This document shows positions 19,031 through 28,113 of a stretch of DNA of 64,000 nt, piece by piece (positions within the stretch are counted from its first letter, which is position 1; each line of letters begins with the position of its first letter). The notes beneath the pieces are model-generated. The model did not search any database. It had not been told where the DNA came from and was given only the letters and a program-made list of their open reading frames with translations. The stretch covers positions 1 through 64,000 of the forward strand of contig NZ_LOKZ01000007.1 in the NCBI RefSeq assembly GCF_002211365.1. The letters are read 5' to 3'. The position numbers and the translations under genes are program-made. The stretch is from Rhizobium sp. R711 (GTDB lineage Bacteria > Pseudomonadota > Alphaproteobacteria > Rhizobiales > Rhizobiaceae).

Positions 19031-20046
19031 CGCCCGATGCTTCGCCGCAACATCCGCACCGTGCTCTTCGGCAGTTTCGCATAGATGGCGTGCGCACATT
19101 TAAGAAGCGCAGGGTAACGCCGCCAGAGATCCGCCAAGGGCAGTGCGAACGGATTGTCCCTCGCCAAGGTTTCTCCGATCAGCTCGTTCAATTCCCGTCG
19201 CGACAGTTGTGCGCCCCCTCGGCTGAGGATTGGCTCGACATTCTCCATGCTGGCGGCGATCAATCCCTCTCGTTCAACGATGAGCGCAAACAGGCGCTCG
19301 AAGGCGTGGGCAGCTGTTCCGTCGAGTTGGCCACTCTCGCGAACGAACAGATCGTCAAAATCGATCTCGACGAGTTTCCTCAATGCGACGCGGCGGAACC
19401 AAAACATTGATCCCGCTGGAAACCGGCCATCCGTTAGCGGGAGGGCACTCTCGGCATCTCCGCTTTTCTGCCAAGCATAGGGATGATCTATCTCTTCGTT
19501 CTCACGAAATTGCGGGCGAATAACTGCATCGCGCTTTTCAGTGGGTTGCTCTATCCGCCGCAAGGTCTTCACTATGACCTCCTCGTTAATTGAGGTACGA
19601 CCACCGAGCGGCAGGAGGTGTGCCCGCGGCGCGATCAGACCGATAGAGGGTTCCAACTCCAGCAACTTATGACCCGATAAGCGTCCGCTGCTTTCAACCT
19701 GTAGCAGCGAACCGATCAGGAACCGTCGCCAGCCATCGCCGTCTCCGCGATGCGGCGATCGTTTAGTATGCAATTTCAGACCGACATCGAACGACGGCAG
19801 AGGTTGCTTTAATGCCTTGAAAAACGGCAGAATATCGCGGCCCCGATTTTCAACCTCTAGTTCGGTCGCAAACCGCAGATAGGAACTCGTGGGGCGAGCA
19901 ACTGGACGGGAGCCGACCGGGCGGGTAATCACCAGGTTAAATGGTTGTTGGATGACACCATCGAGGTCAACGAGAATGTCCTTCCAAATGTCAGGGTAAT
20001 AGACGTGTGCGAAGATGGTGAAATCGGACTGGCGGATGTCGTTCAT
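19027..20046 (-). CDS. Rhamnan synthesis F (RgpF) family protein
   Basis: A 339-residue protein of the RgpF family, found in glycosyltransferases for rhamnose polymers. Recognition comes from FAHVYYPDIWKDILVDL at the start, VENRGRDILPFF, VGLKLHTKRSPHRGDGDGWR, IGLIAPRAHLLPLG, and RFPAGSMFWFRRVALRKL. The ATG follows immediately on the stop of an upstream open frame (TAAATG), so it may depend on coupled translation. It overlaps the GT4 gene by 4 bases. In context it would extend or cap a rhamnose-containing O-antigen segment with sugars from the rfb pathway. Confidence 0.85.
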   Translation of the reverse strand: MNDIRQSDFTIFAHVYYPDIWKDILVDLDGVIQQPFNLVITRPVGSRPVARPTSSYLRFATELEVENRGRDILPFFKALKQPLPSFDVGLKLHTKRSPHRGDGDGWRRFLIGSLLQVESSGRLSGHKLLELEPSIGLIAPRAHLLPLGGRTSINEEVIVKTLRRIEQPTEKRDAVIRPQFRENEEIDHPYAWQKSGDAESALPLTDGRFPAGSMFWFRRVALRKLVEIDFDDLFVRESGQLDGTAAHAFERLFALIVEREGLIAASMENVEPILSRGGAQLSRRELNELIGETLARDNPFALPLADLWRRYPALLKCAHAIYAKLPKSTVRMLRRSIGR

Positions 20047-20313
20047 TTAGTGGGTTCCGCGCTGTAAAATACTAAAGGGCCTCCGCGCGTCCCATCGTCC
20101 ATGGCGATTGAGACGGAAAATTTTATCCAACGATGCATTCCGATAAGGGTATTGTTTCTGAACTTCTTCAATATCCAAATTTGAAAAAACTTTCCTCACT
20201 ACATGCTGGTCTGCAGTGCGCTCAAGGAACGCAAGCACCCCTAGCGTCGGTTGCCCAGTGCCATGGATTACACCTATCGCCGCTACGAACCCATTCGCCA
20301 ATTGGCTCTTCAC
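20047..20313 (-). pseudogene. Possible 3' remnant of a gene upstream of rgpF-like gene
   Basis: An 88-residue open frame that ends one base before the RgpF-like start. It begins with a GTG without a ribosome-binding site, yet the C-terminal part (VRKVFSNLDIEEVQKQYPY, then NASLDKIFRLNRHGRWDAR) looks like real protein rather than antisense noise. I read it as the retained end of a gene whose 5' part was lost at the right border of the polysaccharide island; a genuine small gene is the alternative. Family not recognised. Confidence 0.35.
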
Positions 20314-20645
20314 GCCCAGTCCATGGCATCATAATTTCCTATAAGGTTCCTCGGCTTCGCATGCAACGCGATTCAGCGCTTCATAGTCGAGCCCTCCTGA
20401 AGGTAGCGGGCTCGGGGAACTTTCCTGCTTCCTTCGCTGCGCGAATAGCCGCAGCCCGAGCATCGGAAGCGACCCCCTGGCCATCCCTTGAGTGTCCTGG
20501 TCAGTCTTTAGCGGAGGGACAGCCGCGACCGGAATGACAGAAGCGCACCCACTTGAAGAAGTCTTTCACGCAATTGTAACTCGGTTACCCTTCGTAATCG
20601 GATAACGGTTGTGGATTCCTATCCGCTCAGGAGCGGGTTAAACGT
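20314..20645. other. Intergenic stretch at the island border
   Basis: About 330 bases between the polysaccharide cluster and the first nucleotidyltransferase/HEPN gene. A short inverted repeat CCGCTC-AG-GAGCGG at 20623-20636 follows the stop of that gene on the minus strand and may be part of its 3' end. Nothing coding is supported. Confidence 0.35.
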
Positions 20646-21608
20646 TCACAGAGAAAGTCCCTCCTTGCATACCGTTTCGACGAGAGTTTGGAGAGCCTTC
20701 GCGTGCTCGACCAACCAGCCGAGTTCCTCGTTGCTGATGGTGTATTTCGACGAATATCGCGCTTCCACATAGGCCCGCGAAAGCAACTCGAAGCAGCGTC
20801 GTGCAAACCGGCTGTCGCGCGGCCATGCGGCAATCAGTCGATTGTCGATCCCCTCGGCCTGAGAGCGAAGAACCTTCAGACGATGAGATTTGGGACTGTA
20901 GAGGGTCAGCGTGAGCAGGGCACAGTGATAAAGCCGTTCTGTTGCTTGATGCAGATTAAAGACGGCTTCTCTGAGACTCCCCCGCTCGAACAGGAATATG
21001 GCAGACGCATTGAAGGCATCCGCGCTTGTGAACCATTCCTCAAAGTATCTGGCTGCTTCGGACCGCTTTTCCTCTGCCGTCAGCGGCTTCGGCTGCGCCA
21101 GCGGATGGCCGGGCGTCTCATAGAGGGTAATGCCATCTCTGGCGATGTCGACGAAGAAGGGCCGGCCGCGTGAAAGCTGCTCGTTGACATCGGCCAGCGT
21201 ATGGATGATCGGCACGACCGGCGTGTCGATGCGGTGGGCGATCTGCTCCGTCAACAGCCGCTCCTCGAGGCCGTCCCAGAGCTCCTGCTCCTCGGCAAAG
21301 GACTTGCTGTTGACGACGATCAACAAATCGTAATCGGAGCGATAGCCGCTCAAATGATCTTCTACCCAGTCGCCGCGGGCATAGGATCCATAGAGCAGCA
21401 CCATCAGGATCTTGCCGGCATTGCGCCTGGCCGACAGCTTGCTGGCCTGGAAGCGTTCGACCTCGGCAAACAGGATCTGAAGGATGCGCGCCAGTTCGCG
21501 CCGCTTTCGGTCCGGCAGATGGTCGATATAGTCGGTCAGGGTCAAAGCCGCATCAAAGCCTTCGGTCAGAATCGCATCCATCCTAGCGGTTCCATGGTGA
21601 TTGCGCAT
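20646..21608 (-). CDS. Nucleotidyltransferase-HEPN fusion protein, copy A
   Basis: A 320-residue protein joining a minimal nucleotidyltransferase (MNT) to a HEPN-type helical domain. The MNT core is LLYGSYARGDWVEDHLSGYR-SDYDLLIVV at residues 72-99, i.e. GSxARGD followed by the metal-binding DxD; the helical part begins near 180 and includes LHQATERLYHCALLTLTLYSPKSH. MNT and HEPN proteins usually form toxin-antitoxin pairs where the transferase modifies or blocks the RNase; here both are one polypeptide. I do not clearly see the HEPN R-x4-6-H RNase motif. A second copy lies at 26881-27840. ATG 21608 is used; ATG 21581 is an alternative. Confidence 0.8.
   Translation of the reverse strand: MRNHHGTARMDAILTEGFDAALTLTDYIDHLPDRKRRELARILQILFAEVERFQASKLSARRNAGKILMVLLYGSYARGDWVEDHLSGYRSDYDLLIVVNSKSFAEEQELWDGLEERLLTEQIAHRIDTPVVPIIHTLADVNEQLSRGRPFFVDIARDGITLYETPGHPLAQPKPLTAEEKRSEAARYFEEWFTSADAFNASAIFLFERGSLREAVFNLHQATERLYHCALLTLTLYSPKSHRLKVLRSQAEGIDNRLIAAWPRDSRFARRCFELLSRAYVEARYSSKYTISNEELGWLVEHAKALQTLVETVCKEGLSL
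20955..21053 (-). other. Divergent block within copy A
   Basis: Codons about 186-218 of copy A differ almost completely from the matching codons of copy B (27190-27285), while the sequence on both sides is close to identical. The block covers the first helix of the HEPN-like part. Confidence 0.75.
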
Positions 21609-21991
21609 CTAAACGTTATACGGGAATGGCGTCAGAAATACAATCAAGGAAGTTCGGCGTCACGCGGCCGACCTCCTCTTTGGCTTGCCTCAAGCGGCTT
21701 TGCAATTCTGGCTGTCTGTGACCAAACAGCGGCGAAGCGTCGACTGCGGACAGTTCGGCTCAATTACAGGCTTGGTTGTCTGAGGGTTCGTCGCGGCCCC
21801 TTACAGCGCATCGCTGTTTAGCGCTTGCTCGTAGGCCAGAGTAGGGCCATTCTCAAGGTCGAACCTGGCAAACGCCAAGATGACAGGTCCTGCAACGCTC
21901 CGCAGCGACCGCAAAAGCGCCTGCGAGCTCGACTTGAACGCATTTGCCATGGTGCTTTTCTTGACTTGCCCACGCGGCAAGGAGGATGTGA
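21609..21991. promoter_or_regulatory. Divergent region upstream of MNT-HEPN copy A and redoxin gene
   Basis: About 380 bases. The first 20 or so next to the MNT-HEPN start (TAAACGTTATACGGGAATG) recur exactly in front of copy B, so this is the shared promoter or 5' leader of both copies. A strong AAGGAGGA lies before the redoxin ATG. No supported coding sequence in between. Confidence 0.5.
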
Positions 21992-22678
21992 ATGTCTACC
22001 TGCCATGTCGAGCACCTATTGCAACCGGGTGACCAGGCCCCGAATTTTGTGCTGGACGCGATCTCGCGCCAAGGGAAGATCGCACTCAATGACTTTCGCG
22101 GTCGCAGCCCGCTGTTGGTCGGCCTTTATCGGGGTCTGCACTGTCCGTTCTGCCGTCGCCACATTGCGGCAATGGCCCAACTCAGGCCCGCCCTGCGGGA
22201 GAAGGGCATAGAATCCCTGGTAGTTGTAAGCACCCCGGTCGAACGGGCGCGGCTCTACTTCCGTTACCAACCGATACCCCATCTTCTTGCGGCATCCGAC
22301 CCGGAACGCGCTTCGCATCGCGCCTTCGGCCTGCCCATCCTCGAGTTCACGTCCAATGAGACCGACTGGCCACACAAGGTTGGAATGGACGTGGTCATGG
22401 CAATGCGGGTCGATCGACCGGGAGAGTTGCCCGAACCGATGGCCCCGCCCTTAGCAGGTGATCTTCTCAACAAGAAGGACCAGTACGAGATCACAGAAGC
22501 CGATCGGCAGGTGAGCCTTACCGGACAAATGCAGCTTATCGGTCACTTTTTGCTCGACCGCCAAGGTGTTGTGCGCTGGACCTTCACGGAGGTCGAAGAT
22601 GACGGGCGAAATGTGTGCCGGGCGCTCAACCCGGAAGAACTGCTGTTGGTCGCGTCCCAAGCCGCCGACAAAAAGTGA
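21992..22678 (+). CDS. AhpC/TSA-family redoxin
   Basis: A 228-residue thioredoxin-fold protein of the peroxiredoxin/AhpC-TSA type. The opening LQPGDQAPNFVLDAI and the active-site strand LLVGLYRGLHCPFCRRH are diagnostic; the CPFC pair is a resolving-dithiol arrangement more like atypical redoxins than 2-Cys AhpC. A late LIGHFLLDRQGVVRW matches the family's final beta hairpin. The ATG is preceded by AAGGAGGA. It stands alone on the plus strand between the two MNT-HEPN copies. Likely a cytoplasmic peroxide or disulfide reductase; substrate unknown. Confidence 0.8.
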   Translation: MSTCHVEHLLQPGDQAPNFVLDAISRQGKIALNDFRGRSPLLVGLYRGLHCPFCRRHIAAMAQLRPALREKGIESLVVVSTPVERARLYFRYQPIPHLLAASDPERASHRAFGLPILEFTSNETDWPHKVGMDVVMAMRVDRPGELPEPMAPPLAGDLLNKKDQYEITEADRQVSLTGQMQLIGHFLLDRQGVVRWTFTEVEDDGRNVCRALNPEELLLVASQAADKK

Positions 22679-23141
22679 AGTAGCGGAGTCGCATTGATTT
22701 CGCGCGAGAGGTCCGCTGGCGTTACGCAAAAACGAGAATCGTTTGAGCATCATCACATGCCCGATGTCAGCGCCTGCACCGGAGGTATCATGCGGGACCG
22801 CTCGAATAGGCCGGAGCGATTACAGCGCTGGTAGGGATGACTGTTCCGCTAACGTTGAGGACGCTTGCCCCTAAAGGGCGCTACCCCTCTGAGAAATGTG
22901 CCAACGACGCGGTCGCACAACTTAATCAGCGCCACTACGGGGTTGTACTGTCTGCCCTGAGAAGATCATCGGCAGTGTCGAATGTGGGTCGATCCTCGCG
23001 ATGATGTCTCCTGTACCTGAACTTTCATCCGGTGGCGATTTAAAGTCTCGCTCTTGTGTAAATGGGCCAAGGTTGCGATGCCTGCACGCCGTTGGCGTGG
23101 TAATATGGCCAGCTCCCTGCATCAAAAAGGGTGGGCAGAGG
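22679..23141. other. Intergenic region before the adenylate cyclase gene
   Basis: About 460 bases with no supported gene. The cyclase open frame extends back to 23001 but the extension lacks the family sequence and a ribosome-binding site, so I treat it as leader. Confidence 0.4.
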
Positions 23142-25307
23142 ATGGAGAGGCGTCTCACCGCGATACTCTCGGCTGACGTGGTCGGCTATAGCCGCCTCAT
23201 GGGGTTAGACGAGGCCGGCACGCTGGAGCGGCTGAAAGCCTGCCGCCGGGAGCTGATCGATTCCACGGTTGAGGAGTACCATGGCCGGATTATCAAGCTC
23301 ATGGGCGATGGCGCACTCGTCGAATTCCCCAGCATCGTGGATGCCGTCCAATGCGCTGCTGTAATCCAGCGGAAAATGTCCGGTCGCGACCGTGATGTTT
23401 CCGACGATAAGCGCATTCGGTTTCGCATCGGTGTCAATCTTGGTGACATCATCGTGGAAGGCGACGACATCTATGGCGACGGCGTCAACATAGCCGCCCG
23501 TCTTCAGGGAATTGCAGAGCCTGGCGGAGTTTTCATATCCGGCACAGCGTTCGACCAGGTTGCGCATAAGGTCGATGTTGGCTTCGCGGCTCTCGGTGAG
23601 CAGCGGCTGAAGAATATAGCCGACCCAGTGCGCGTCTATCGCGTTCTGCTTGACCCTCCCAAGTCTGGCAAGGTCGTCTTGATTCCGCGGGCGAAGTCGC
23701 GAGTCATGATCCTGTCAGCGCTAGCAGCATTGCTGATCGCGAGCGCGGCGGCTTTCGGCGCCTGGCAATGGATTTTCCCGCAACGCCCATCCATCGCAGT
23801 GCTCCCCTTCGCAAACTTGAGCGACGACCAGTCCCAGGATTATTTCGTCGATGGTATCACGGACGATCTGATTACCGATCTCGCCACGCTTTCGAACCTT
23901 GACGTCATATCCCAGAATTCCGTGTTCGCATACAAGGGCAAACCCCATGTTCTGGAGGAGATACGACGTGACCTCGGCGTGCGCTTCGTCGTTGAGGGCA
24001 GCGTACAGCGGAGCGGCGAATTGATCCGTGTTAGCGCACAACTGATCGATACCTCGAATGGGGATCATCTGTGGGCTCATCGCTTTAACGGTGGGCCGGC
24101 GGAGGTGTTTGCGATGCAGGACGAGATGGGTCGCCAGATCGCCGATGCCCTCGGACTAAAACTGACACGAAGTGAAACCGAGCGTATCGCGCGTCCTCCG
24201 ACAGCCAATCTCGAAGCCTATGATTATTATCTGCGTGCCGAGCAGGCGGCTCGTACCGGCCGTCGTTCCCGGATGCTTGAGGCATTGGCGCTCTTTGACA
24301 AGGCGGAAGCGCTGGACAGCAAGTTCGCAGAAGCATTCGCAGCCGACGCGCACGCAAGCTCCTTCATCTTTCGCATGACATATGACGATGTACTCCAGAG
24401 TGCGCTGGCGCGAAAGAGAGCATATGAGAAGGCAAGTCGTGCCCTTACGCTCGATCCTGGACTTCCCTCGCCTTATGCAGTCCTTGCCATCATGCAGGCG
24501 GTAGACCGACGCTACGAGCAGGCGATCACGTCGGCCACCAAGGCCGTGTCGCTCGGCCCCACCAATGCGGAAGCCCATATGGCGGTCGCATATGTCCAAT
24601 TGGTCTGGGGCAATCACGCCGACGCCGCCGCGGCCGTCACGACGGCTCTGAGGTATGATCCGAACCCTTCCGCGATCGACCGATATACCGCCGGCATGGT
24701 TTTCTTTCTCCAGCGCGACTATCAAAGGGCGACAGACAGTTTCCAGCGCGCGCGCGACGAATCCGAGAACAACGGCGATTTTGTTACTCCTCTCGCCATG
24801 GCCTATGTCCGCGCCGGCCGCGTCGATGACGCCCATGCCACCGTGATCGCAGTAGGACGTCTTCGAGGCGGACGCGAGTGCCTGGCGGGATGGCGCCTCG
24901 CCAACGCCAATTTCCGCAGTGACGATTTGGCGTTTACCCTCGACGCGCTACGCGAGGCCGGCCTGCCAGAGTGGCCGTTCGGCTTCCGGGGGGACGAACA
25001 GGCTCGGCTGACAGGTGCCGAGATCGCGGCTACCGTCATGGGCAAGGTCCTGCGCGGAAAGACCGAACCCACCAAAAGCCTTGCGATCATGCAGGTCCAT
25101 GTGGATGGCAAGGCCGCATTCCGCTCGCCAGTTCAGATGATGACCGAGACGGTTTCTGTTAAAGGCGACGTCCTGTGTGAGCAAAGCGAAAACGCATTTG
25201 GCCAGCCCGATTGCGGTCCGGTCTACAGGCTTGCGAAGCCAGCCGACGGAACCACCTACGCATACGTGAACTCTACCAAGGTCTTTTACTTTGCGGTCGC
25301 CGATTAG
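23142..25307 (+). CDS. Class III adenylate/guanylate cyclase with TolB-like and TPR regions
   Basis: A 721-residue signalling enzyme making cAMP (or cGMP) from the nucleotide triphosphate. Order of parts: N-terminal cyclase domain (MERRLTAILSADVVGYSRLM with the first metal Asp, MGDGALVEF with the second, RFRIGVNLGDIIVEGDDIYGDGVNIAARL), one transmembrane segment near 190-210 (VMILSALAALLIASAAAFGAW), a TolB-N-like segment (SIAVLPFANLSDDQSQDYFVDGI, GVRFVVEGSVQRSGE), then TPR-type helices to about 600. Rhizobia carry many cyclases of this architecture. The ATG is chosen because the cyclase domain begins there. It stands alone; no partner gene is evident. Confidence 0.9.
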   Translation: MERRLTAILSADVVGYSRLMGLDEAGTLERLKACRRELIDSTVEEYHGRIIKLMGDGALVEFPSIVDAVQCAAVIQRKMSGRDRDVSDDKRIRFRIGVNLGDIIVEGDDIYGDGVNIAARLQGIAEPGGVFISGTAFDQVAHKVDVGFAALGEQRLKNIADPVRVYRVLLDPPKSGKVVLIPRAKSRVMILSALAALLIASAAAFGAWQWIFPQRPSIAVLPFANLSDDQSQDYFVDGITDDLITDLATLSNLDVISQNSVFAYKGKPHVLEEIRRDLGVRFVVEGSVQRSGELIRVSAQLIDTSNGDHLWAHRFNGGPAEVFAMQDEMGRQIADALGLKLTRSETERIARPPTANLEAYDYYLRAEQAARTGRRSRMLEALALFDKAEALDSKFAEAFAADAHASSFIFRMTYDDVLQSALARKRAYEKASRALTLDPGLPSPYAVLAIMQAVDRRYEQAITSATKAVSLGPTNAEAHMAVAYVQLVWGNHADAAAAVTTALRYDPNPSAIDRYTAGMVFFLQRDYQRATDSFQRARDESENNGDFVTPLAMAYVRAGRVDDAHATVIAVGRLRGGRECLAGWRLANANFRSDDLAFTLDALREAGLPEWPFGFRGDEQARLTGAEIAATVMGKVLRGKTEPTKSLAIMQVHVDGKAAFRSPVQMMTETVSVKGDVLCEQSENAFGQPDCGPVYRLAKPADGTTYAYVNSTKVFYFAVAD

Positions 25308-25320
25308 GATCCGTTTGCGA

Positions 25321-25818
25321 TCAGTGATACTGATCCAGTTCAAGATCGGCGGCGACCTTCGGCCACTGGCCGTCGGCCCTTGCCACGGTATCCGCTGGGT
25401 GGGCGGCAAACTCTTCCGCATGCGCCTTGTCGTACATCAGATAAAGCTTGCCATCGACGATCTTGAACGCTTCAGGGTCAACGTTGACGGTGACAGATCC
25501 GTCGCTCACCTCGCCTGTGCAATAGCCGCCGTACTGGGGCGCGTACTTGAGCGGTTCGCTCATGAACATCTCGCGGTGGTGTGAATTGGCGAAATGCCAA
25601 GGCGTCCCAAGCCATTCGTAGGAAAATTTTTCCGAGCCTTTTATCGCTTTGCCTTCCGTGAAGTAGGCGACCGAGTCGTAACCCATGATCGCAACTCCCC
25701 CGAAATACCCCGTGTTCACAGAATCATCCGCCACCACCGGCGACGCGCCGACAGCCAATGCGGTGGCCAGACCGGCCGTCATCAAAACAATGCATCGTGT
25801 TCCGATTCGAGAGCGCAT
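25321..25818 (-). CDS. Secreted YHS-domain protein
   Basis: A 165-residue exported protein. The signal peptide is residues 1 to about 26 (RCIVLMTAGLATALAVGASPVVA); the mature part is a YHS-type domain: VAIMGYDSVAYFTEGKAIKGS, FSYEWLGTPWHFANSHHREMF, and PQYGGYCTGEVSDG. YHS domains are metal-binding modules, but function here is unknown. AAGGAGG five bases before ATG 25818 settles the start; upstream in-frame ATGs lie inside the ankyrin gene. It is 11 bases after that gene's stop, so the two form an operon. The 3' end meets the cyclase gene tail to tail. Confidence 0.85.
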   Translation of the reverse strand: MRSRIGTRCIVLMTAGLATALAVGASPVVADDSVNTGYFGGVAIMGYDSVAYFTEGKAIKGSEKFSYEWLGTPWHFANSHHREMFMSEPLKYAPQYGGYCTGEVSDGSVTVNVDPEAFKIVDGKLYLMYDKAHAEEFAAHPADTVARADGQWPKVAADLELDQYH

Positions 25819-25829
25819 TTTCGCCTCCT

Positions 25830-26426
25830 TCATTCGTGGATTTCCATGCATTTCGTGTAGAATTCCTCACCCCGGAGCACACTGGTCGGAGGACACGCCA
25901 CCCCATGCCGTTTGAATAGCCGGACGATATCGAAGCTGCCCTTCCAGATCGCCCTTGTGATCGGCGTGTAGCCATGAACCTCGACATGGCCGATATCGGC
26001 TCCCTTAGCCAAGAAGAACTCAGCAAGAGCGACGTGGTTCTCTTCGCCAGCAATCATGAGCGGAGTAACACCGGCTTTGTTGGATGCATCGTCGAGAATG
26101 GCTCCGTGATCGAGGAGCAGCTTGCTGATCGGAATGCTTCCTGAATACGCAGCTGCGTGAAGCGCAGTGAAGCCGCCAGCATTCCGGGCCATGACATCGG
26201 CGTGCTTGCTGATCAGCAACTCAACTATGGCGATCTGATTTGCGAGCGCGGCATTGATAAGTGGTGTTGCCTTGTCTCGTGCGCGGCTGTCGACATCGGC
26301 GCCCGCGGCGAGAGACCGCTCGACGGCCTGAGCGTTTCCCTCTGAGACGGCGTCGAACAAGGGATCGCCCGCGGCAGCTACTGTCGCTGATAAAAACAAC
26401 GCTACCGATGCAAGCAGCCAGCGCAT
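25830..26426 (-). CDS. Secreted ankyrin-repeat protein
   Basis: A 198-residue protein with a signal peptide (MRWLLASVALFLSATVAAAG) and about four ankyrin repeats, visible as DKATPLINAALANQIAIVELLI, GGFTALHAAAYSGSIPISKLLL, AGVTPLMIAGEENHVALAEFFL and HGYTPITRAIWKGSFDIVRLF (each shown in part). The C-terminal tail has two cysteines (VACPP, KCMEIHE). GAGGTG precedes ATG 26426. Likely a periplasmic protein-binding partner, perhaps of the co-transcribed YHS protein, as ankyrin proteins are often paired with periplasmic metal or redox proteins; this pairing is inference. Confidence 0.82.
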   Translation of the reverse strand: MRWLLASVALFLSATVAAAGDPLFDAVSEGNAQAVERSLAAGADVDSRARDKATPLINAALANQIAIVELLISKHADVMARNAGGFTALHAAAYSGSIPISKLLLDHGAILDDASNKAGVTPLMIAGEENHVALAEFFLAKGADIGHVEVHGYTPITRAIWKGSFDIVRLFKRHGVACPPTSVLRGEEFYTKCMEIHE

Positions 26427-26880
26427 AGCATCACCTCGGAGTCTCAATCAACAATAGCACAGCAATCCGACTTGAGATAGCTAGCACTCACGCGCTTGCG
26501 CGCATGGCCGCTTGCAAGCTGCTGTCACGACGGATCGATCAACCAAGTGCTCCGAACAATCAGGAGCCGGGTGGAAATGCGCTTGGGAACCATTTCCTAC
26601 GCGAGATCTTACTCGGCTTATCGTTCACCTTACGCTGTTCTTTGCGGACGATCGGTTCTCTTCGCGTAAGAAACACGGCAGTCATTGTCGCAGACGCGGA
26701 CGAGAAGGAAGGCCGCGATGAGCCCAGCGGGGCGATATATTTGCTCCACGCCGGGGATCCGAGCGCGCATTATACGCTGGTTCGCATCAGTTCACATCGT
26801 AGCCGCCTGATCGAGAACTAACCCCTCTTGAACTCAGCGTCCTTCGCGGAGGGATCGTGCCTGAGGATCCGGTTAAACGC
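26427..26880. other. Intergenic region between ankyrin gene and MNT-HEPN copy B
   Basis: About 450 bases. It must hold the promoter of the ankyrin-YHS pair and the 3' end of copy B. No supported gene or strong hairpin was seen. Confidence 0.4.
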
Positions 26881-27840
26881 TCAGAGGGCAAGTCGCTCCT
26901 TGCATACCGTTTCGACGAGAGTCTGCAGAACCTTGACCCGCTCGACCAACCAGGCGAGCTCCTCATTGCTGATGGTGTATTTCGACGAATATCGCGCTTC
27001 GACGTAGGCCCGCGACAGCAATTCAAAGCAGCGTCGTGAAAACCGGCTGTCGCGCGGCCACGCATCTATCAGTCGATTGTCGATCCCCTCGGCCTGAGAG
27101 CGAAGTACCTTCAGACGATGAGATTTGGGACTGTAGAGGGTTAGCGTCAGCAGGGCGCAATGATAGAGCGCTTCGGTGGCTTGATGGAGCAAGAATGCCT
27201 GCTGCTTAGGAAACGTCCCTTGAACTGACGATTGTGCCGCCAAAAAGCCAGTTGCATTCCTTGACCACTCGGAGAAATACTCTTCTGCTTCGGACCGCTC
27301 GTCCTCCGCCGTCAATGGCTTCGGCTGGGCCAGCGGATGGCCGGGCTCCTCATAGAGGGGAATGCCATCCCTGGCGATGTCGACGAAGAAGGGCCGGCCG
27401 CGCGAAAGCTGCTCGTTGACATCGGCCAGCGTGTGGATGATCGGCACGACCGGCGTTTCGATGCGGTGGGCGATCTGCTCCTTTAGCAGCCGCTCCTCGA
27501 TGCCTTCCCAGAGCTCCTGCTCCTCGGCAAACGACTTGCTGTTGACGACGATCAACAGATCGTAGTCGGAGCGATAGCCGCTCAAGTGATCCTCGACCCA
27601 GTCACCGCGGGCGTAGGATCCATAGAGCAGGACCATCAGAATCTTGCCGGCATGGCGCTTGGCCGACAGCTTGCTTGACTGGAAGCGTTCGGTCTCGGCA
27701 AACAGGATCTGAAGGATGTGCGCCAGTTCGCGCCGCTTCCTGTCCGGCAGATGGTCGATATGGTCGGTCAGGGTCAAAGCCGCGTCAAAGCCTTCGGTCA
27801 GAATCGCATCCATCCTAGCGGCTCCGTCATGATTGCGCAT
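26881..27840 (-). CDS. Nucleotidyltransferase-HEPN fusion protein, copy B
   Basis: A 319-residue near-duplicate of the protein at 20646-21608, in the same orientation. The MNT motifs are identical (GSYARGD at 74-80, SDYDLLIVV at 91-99), and the C-terminal 100 residues differ at only a few places. Codons about 186-217 are unrelated in sequence to copy A (YFSEWSRNATGFLAAQSS here). The upstream 20 bases are also shared with copy A. Fused MNT-HEPN proteins are presumed self-contained toxin-antitoxin or RNA-modifying factors; activity has to be inferred. Confidence 0.8.
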   Translation of the reverse strand: MRNHDGAARMDAILTEGFDAALTLTDHIDHLPDRKRRELAHILQILFAETERFQSSKLSAKRHAGKILMVLLYGSYARGDWVEDHLSGYRSDYDLLIVVNSKSFAEEQELWEGIEERLLKEQIAHRIETPVVPIIHTLADVNEQLSRGRPFFVDIARDGIPLYEEPGHPLAQPKPLTAEDERSEAEEYFSEWSRNATGFLAAQSSVQGTFPKQQAFLLHQATEALYHCALLTLTLYSPKSHRLKVLRSQAEGIDNRLIDAWPRDSRFSRRCFELLSRAYVEARYSSKYTISNEELAWLVERVKVLQTLVETVCKERLAL

Positions 27841-28113
27841 CTAAACGTTATACGGGAATGCGCTTGGAAACACAATCAAACTCCGGGCGTGGGCCATCGT
27901 CATGTAAGGGAACGCGGCCTGCGCCGCATAGAAAATCTTGCGAGGATCACGACACGGCGCGGCCAACTTGCGCTGGGCTCTTCGTTAGCTCTCGATCGAG
28001 AGGGAAAGTGTGATTGTCCGCCTGCAAAGCAAAGCGGAAGGGTACAAATCGACCTTCACCTCTCGGCTCCAATCAGCAATGAAATGGTCGGCGCCCGTCG
28101 CTGACGCCAGCTC

